Below the pieces are notes generated by a model. That model saw nothing but the letters and a program-made list of their open reading frames with translations. It had not been told where the DNA came from and ran no database searches. Below are positions 61,824 through 64,000 of a DNA stretch of 64,000 nt, piece after piece (position 1 is the first letter of the stretch; each line of letters opens with the position of its first letter). The DNA comes from CAYNWT01 sp964450955. GTDB lineage: Bacteria > Planctomycetota > Planctomycetia > Planctomycetales > Planctomycetaceae. The DNA is taken from the NCBI GenBank assembly GCA_964450955.1, contig CAYVFI010000001.1, positions 186,001-250,000 of the forward strand, written 5' to 3'. The translations under genes were made by a program, and so were the position numbers.

Positions 61824-62900
61824 ATGAACCGATCCCTTCACGATGGTCGCAGTGACGGCCTTGAACCGCTTGAGAGCCTCGCGATCAACAGAGTTGATTC
61901 GTTCTCTTCCCTCTTACGAGCGATGTCGAAGACTGCGTTCTCCGGCCGGCAGCTGGGTGAAGCATTTGACGTGCTGCTGGAAATGAGCCGCAACGATTCC
62001 TGTCATATTGTGCTCACGCTGACCGGGGCGATGACCGTCGCGAAGCAAGGGCAGATCGTTTGCGATCTGATTGATCGGGGCATCGTAAACACAGTGGTGG
62101 CCACCGGGGCGCTTATCGCACATGGGCTAACGGAGTCTATCGGCCTGACGCACTATCGCTACGACCCAGCGAAGTCAGACGAAGACCTGTTCGAACAGGG
62201 TTACAATCGCATCTATGACACCCTGGAAATGGAAGCGAACCTAAACGACGTCGAGCGCCTTGTAAGAAAAGTCCTGACCGAAGTCACTCCGGAAGATTGC
62301 ACATGGTCGTCTGCACGGTTGTGTCACGCGCTTGGGCAAAAGCTCCACGAACAGGATGAAGGCATCGGCATTCTCCGAAGCGCGTTCGAGCAGGACGTTC
62401 CGGTGTTCATTCCGGCATTCACAGACAGCGAAATGGGGCTCGATGTTGCAACCTGGGCAATGAACGACGCAATCGAAAAATCGGGGCGTGAAACGCTTGA
62501 GCCAGACGATGTCTTTCGCGCGGTTCCGGTGTTCAATCCGTTTCTCGACTTGCAACAGTACGCTCGTCAAATTGGTGCGGCGGATCAACTTGGCATTCTG
62601 ACCATAGGTGGTGGCGTGCCACGGAACTGGTCACAACAGGTCGCTCCGTTCTTTGATATCACGAACGACCGGGTCGGAACGAAACTCAAAGCGCCGCGCT
62701 TTCGTTACGGCGTTCGTATTTGTCCCGAACCCGTGCATTGGGGTGGGCTGTCAGGATGCACTTATTCCGAAGGAGTGAGCTGGGGCAAGTTCGTTTCGCC
62801 GCAGGAAGGTGGCCGCTATGCGGAGGTTTATGCAGACGCAACCGTCGCACTTCCGATCCTGACAGCCGCATTGTTCGAGGAACTCAATCGTGACCAGTAA
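61824..62900 (+). CDS. Deoxyhypusine/homospermidine synthase family protein
   Basis: 358 residues. VLTLTGAMTVAKQG is the NAD-binding region, GIVNTVVATGALIAHG the typical block, and SEGVSWGKF carries the catalytic Lys that forms the enzyme-imine intermediate in the family. Bacterial members make homospermidine or act on spermidine-like amines and cannot use eIF5A, which bacteria lack. Next to speA and speB this suggests a homospermidine-type step starting from putrescine. Its stop overlaps the speB start by 11 bases. Confidence 0.9.
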   Translation: MNRSLHDGRSDGLEPLESLAINRVDSFSSLLRAMSKTAFSGRQLGEAFDVLLEMSRNDSCHIVLTLTGAMTVAKQGQIVCDLIDRGIVNTVVATGALIAHGLTESIGLTHYRYDPAKSDEDLFEQGYNRIYDTLEMEANLNDVERLVRKVLTEVTPEDCTWSSARLCHALGQKLHEQDEGIGILRSAFEQDVPVFIPAFTDSEMGLDVATWAMNDAIEKSGRETLEPDDVFRAVPVFNPFLDLQQYARQIGAADQLGILTIGGGVPRNWSQQVAPFFDITNDRVGTKLKAPRFRYGVRICPEPVHWGGLSGCTYSEGVSWGKFVSPQEGGRYAEVYADATVALPILTAALFEELNRDQ

Positions 62901-63792
62901 CAAGCAGCAGCCAACGTTCCTCGGCCTGCCACAATCCGATCCGTCCAACGCCAACTTCATCATCCTCCCACTGCCGTACGAAGGCACGGTCAGCTACGGC
63001 TTTGGCACGTCACGTGGCCCGCAGGCCGTTCTTGCAGCGTCACAGCAGGTCGAGCTTTGGGACGATGAATTGGACTTTGAACTCGATTCACTGCGGTTCC
63101 ACACCGCGGAATCAGTTGCAGCCTCCGTCGGCGAAGCCCCGGAATCTTACCTCGCGAGAGTTGAAGAAGTCGCGTCGGACTTGTCCGGGTCCAACGCGAT
63201 TGTGATGGGCGTTGGCGGTGAACACAGTCTGACACCGCCGCTTGTGCGGAGTGCAGTCGGATCGGAAGATCTTCGTAATTTGACCGTTATTCAAATCGAC
63301 GCACACACAGACTTGCGTAGCGAATACGAAGGCAGCATTCACTCGCACGCGTGCGCTATGAGACGTCTGACTGAGGCCGGAGCCAGCCTCTACTCCATCG
63401 GTATCCGTGCAAGTTGTACGGAAGAAGTTCAATACGCTGCCAGCGTGTCCGGCATCCAGGTGTTCCGCGCCCAGGACCTGGCCAACTCTCCCACTGGCCT
63501 CCCGCGACTGCTGGATCAACTCCGTGCTGTAACCGGTGACGTGTACGTCACTATCGACGTCGACGGTCTGTCGACATCGCTGTGCCCGGGCACCGGAACG
63601 CCCGAACCTGGCGGTCTGGACTGGTACCCAACGCTTCAAATCCTTCGCTCCGTACTACAAGAGTCGAGTTCCAGGCTTGTTGGCCTGGATATCGTTGAAA
63701 CCGTCCCCATGCCTGCGACACAGGTGAATGAGTTCACAACGGCACGTTTGGCCGTGAAGGCCGTTGCCTACGCTTCACAGGACGGTCGTTAG
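62890..63792 (+). CDS. speB: Agmatinase (ureohydrolase family)
   Basis: 300 residues from a GTG at 62890. The binuclear-manganese ligands are all present: VGGEHS, DAHTDLR, SHACAM and IDVDGLS. The PGTGTPEPGG block is typical. It hydrolyses agmatine to putrescine and urea. The overlap with the preceding gene suggests coupled translation. Arginase and formiminoglutamase are alternatives, but speA upstream favours agmatinase. Confidence 0.92.
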   Translation: MTSNKQQPTFLGLPQSDPSNANFIILPLPYEGTVSYGFGTSRGPQAVLAASQQVELWDDELDFELDSLRFHTAESVAASVGEAPESYLARVEEVASDLSGSNAIVMGVGGEHSLTPPLVRSAVGSEDLRNLTVIQIDAHTDLRSEYEGSIHSHACAMRRLTEAGASLYSIGIRASCTEEVQYAASVSGIQVFRAQDLANSPTGLPRLLDQLRAVTGDVYVTIDVDGLSTSLCPGTGTPEPGGLDWYPTLQILRSVLQESSSRLVGLDIVETVPMPATQVNEFTTARLAVKAVAYASQDGR

Positions 63793-64000
63793 TCCGGGGT
63801 GCCCGTTGGGGAAGCGAGGAGTTCAGTAAGAACACGTTCGCCGATATCCGGATCGGCGTGCTTCGCAAATTCCTGGAGGCCGCTGGGACTGAAGACGTTC
63901 ACTTCGACGATCTTGTCACCGATCAGGTCGAGGCCCGAGAAAAGGATTCCATCGTCAACGATCACACGAGCGATTGATTGGCAAATGTGGACCTGGCGAT
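63789..64000 (-). CDS. ATP-grasp (glutathione synthetase-like) protein, 5' end outside window
   Basis: 70 codons of the C-terminus, ending in TAA at 63789-63791. The text FSGLDLIGDKIVEVNVFSPS is the ATP-grasp metal-binding region (E-x-N-x-FSP) of GshB-like ligases. It overlaps the end of speB by 4 bases in a convergent arrangement. Its start, and so its substrate, lies outside the window. Confidence 0.8.
   Translation of the reverse strand, partial: RQVHICQSIARVIVDDGILFSGLDLIGDKIVEVNVFSPSGLQEFAKHADPDIGERVLTELLASPTGTPD

Overview
This 64-kb window looks like a chromosomal segment of a planctomycete (phylum Planctomycetota; genus not determined). The evidence is the gene mix: many secreted PQQ-type beta-propeller proteins, a formylglycine sulfatase, a sortilin/BNR-repeat exoprotein, secreted carbohydrate esterases and a GH99-like protein, an ECF sigma factor paired with a FecR-like membrane partner, a DUF3179 protein, and ordinary housekeeping genes scattered singly or in short operons on both strands. 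No phage, insertion sequence or CRISPR array was seen.

Layout. 1-7.4 kb, mostly minus strand: a PQQ-propeller exoprotein cut by the window edge, a DinB protein with a degenerate metallo-beta-lactamase half, an apparently frameshifted exported protein, a cytosolic beta-propeller and an S41 protease. 7.9-16.5 kb: serA, an HNH nuclease, an SDR oxidoreductase, a sulfatase, and a convergent 1038-residue BNR-repeat protein. 16.7-24.3 kb: an acidic zinc-ribbon membrane protein, a SUKH/SMI1 protein, a kinase and inositol-phosphatase-like pair, a lipoprotein, a GDSL-like sugar esterase and an epimerase-like protein. 24.3-39.8 kb: a hybrid histidine kinase with a receiver/HATPase regulator, epmB and a Nudix hydrolase, rsmG, a NagB/PIG-L fusion, miaA with an M24 peptidase, a large membrane protein, and a STAS/anti-sigma-kinase pair.

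39.9-55.8 kb begins with tRNA-Asn and a strong terminator and then runs almost wholly on the minus strand. It holds a striking putative signalling and redox operon. An ECF sigma factor is followed by a single-pass membrane protein that joins an anti-sigma-like N-terminus, ankyrin repeats and a two-haem-motif cytochrome c region, then a small membrane protein, an ankyrin/PQQ-propeller lipoprotein and an esterase/GH99-like protein. Upstream lie apparent mobile-element remnants (an HTH protein, the C-terminus of a ThiF/E1-like protein and a 41-residue peptide). Next come a very large multi-esterase gene (CE1 + CE15 + carbohydrate-binding-like + SGNH) with a frameshift, and a propeller protein whose inserted malectin domain appears circularly permuted.

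56-64 kb is plus strand. A PP2C phosphatase lies behind a good sigma-54-type promoter and is followed by an M14-like deacylase. A polyamine cluster comes next: an agmatine deiminase-like protein, speA, a deoxyhypusine synthase-family protein and speB. A convergent ATP-grasp gene is cut by the window end.

Several intergenic spaces hold paired-hairpin elements that resemble REP/mobile-hairpin repeats. Domain calls come from recognising motifs by eye; no database search was possible.
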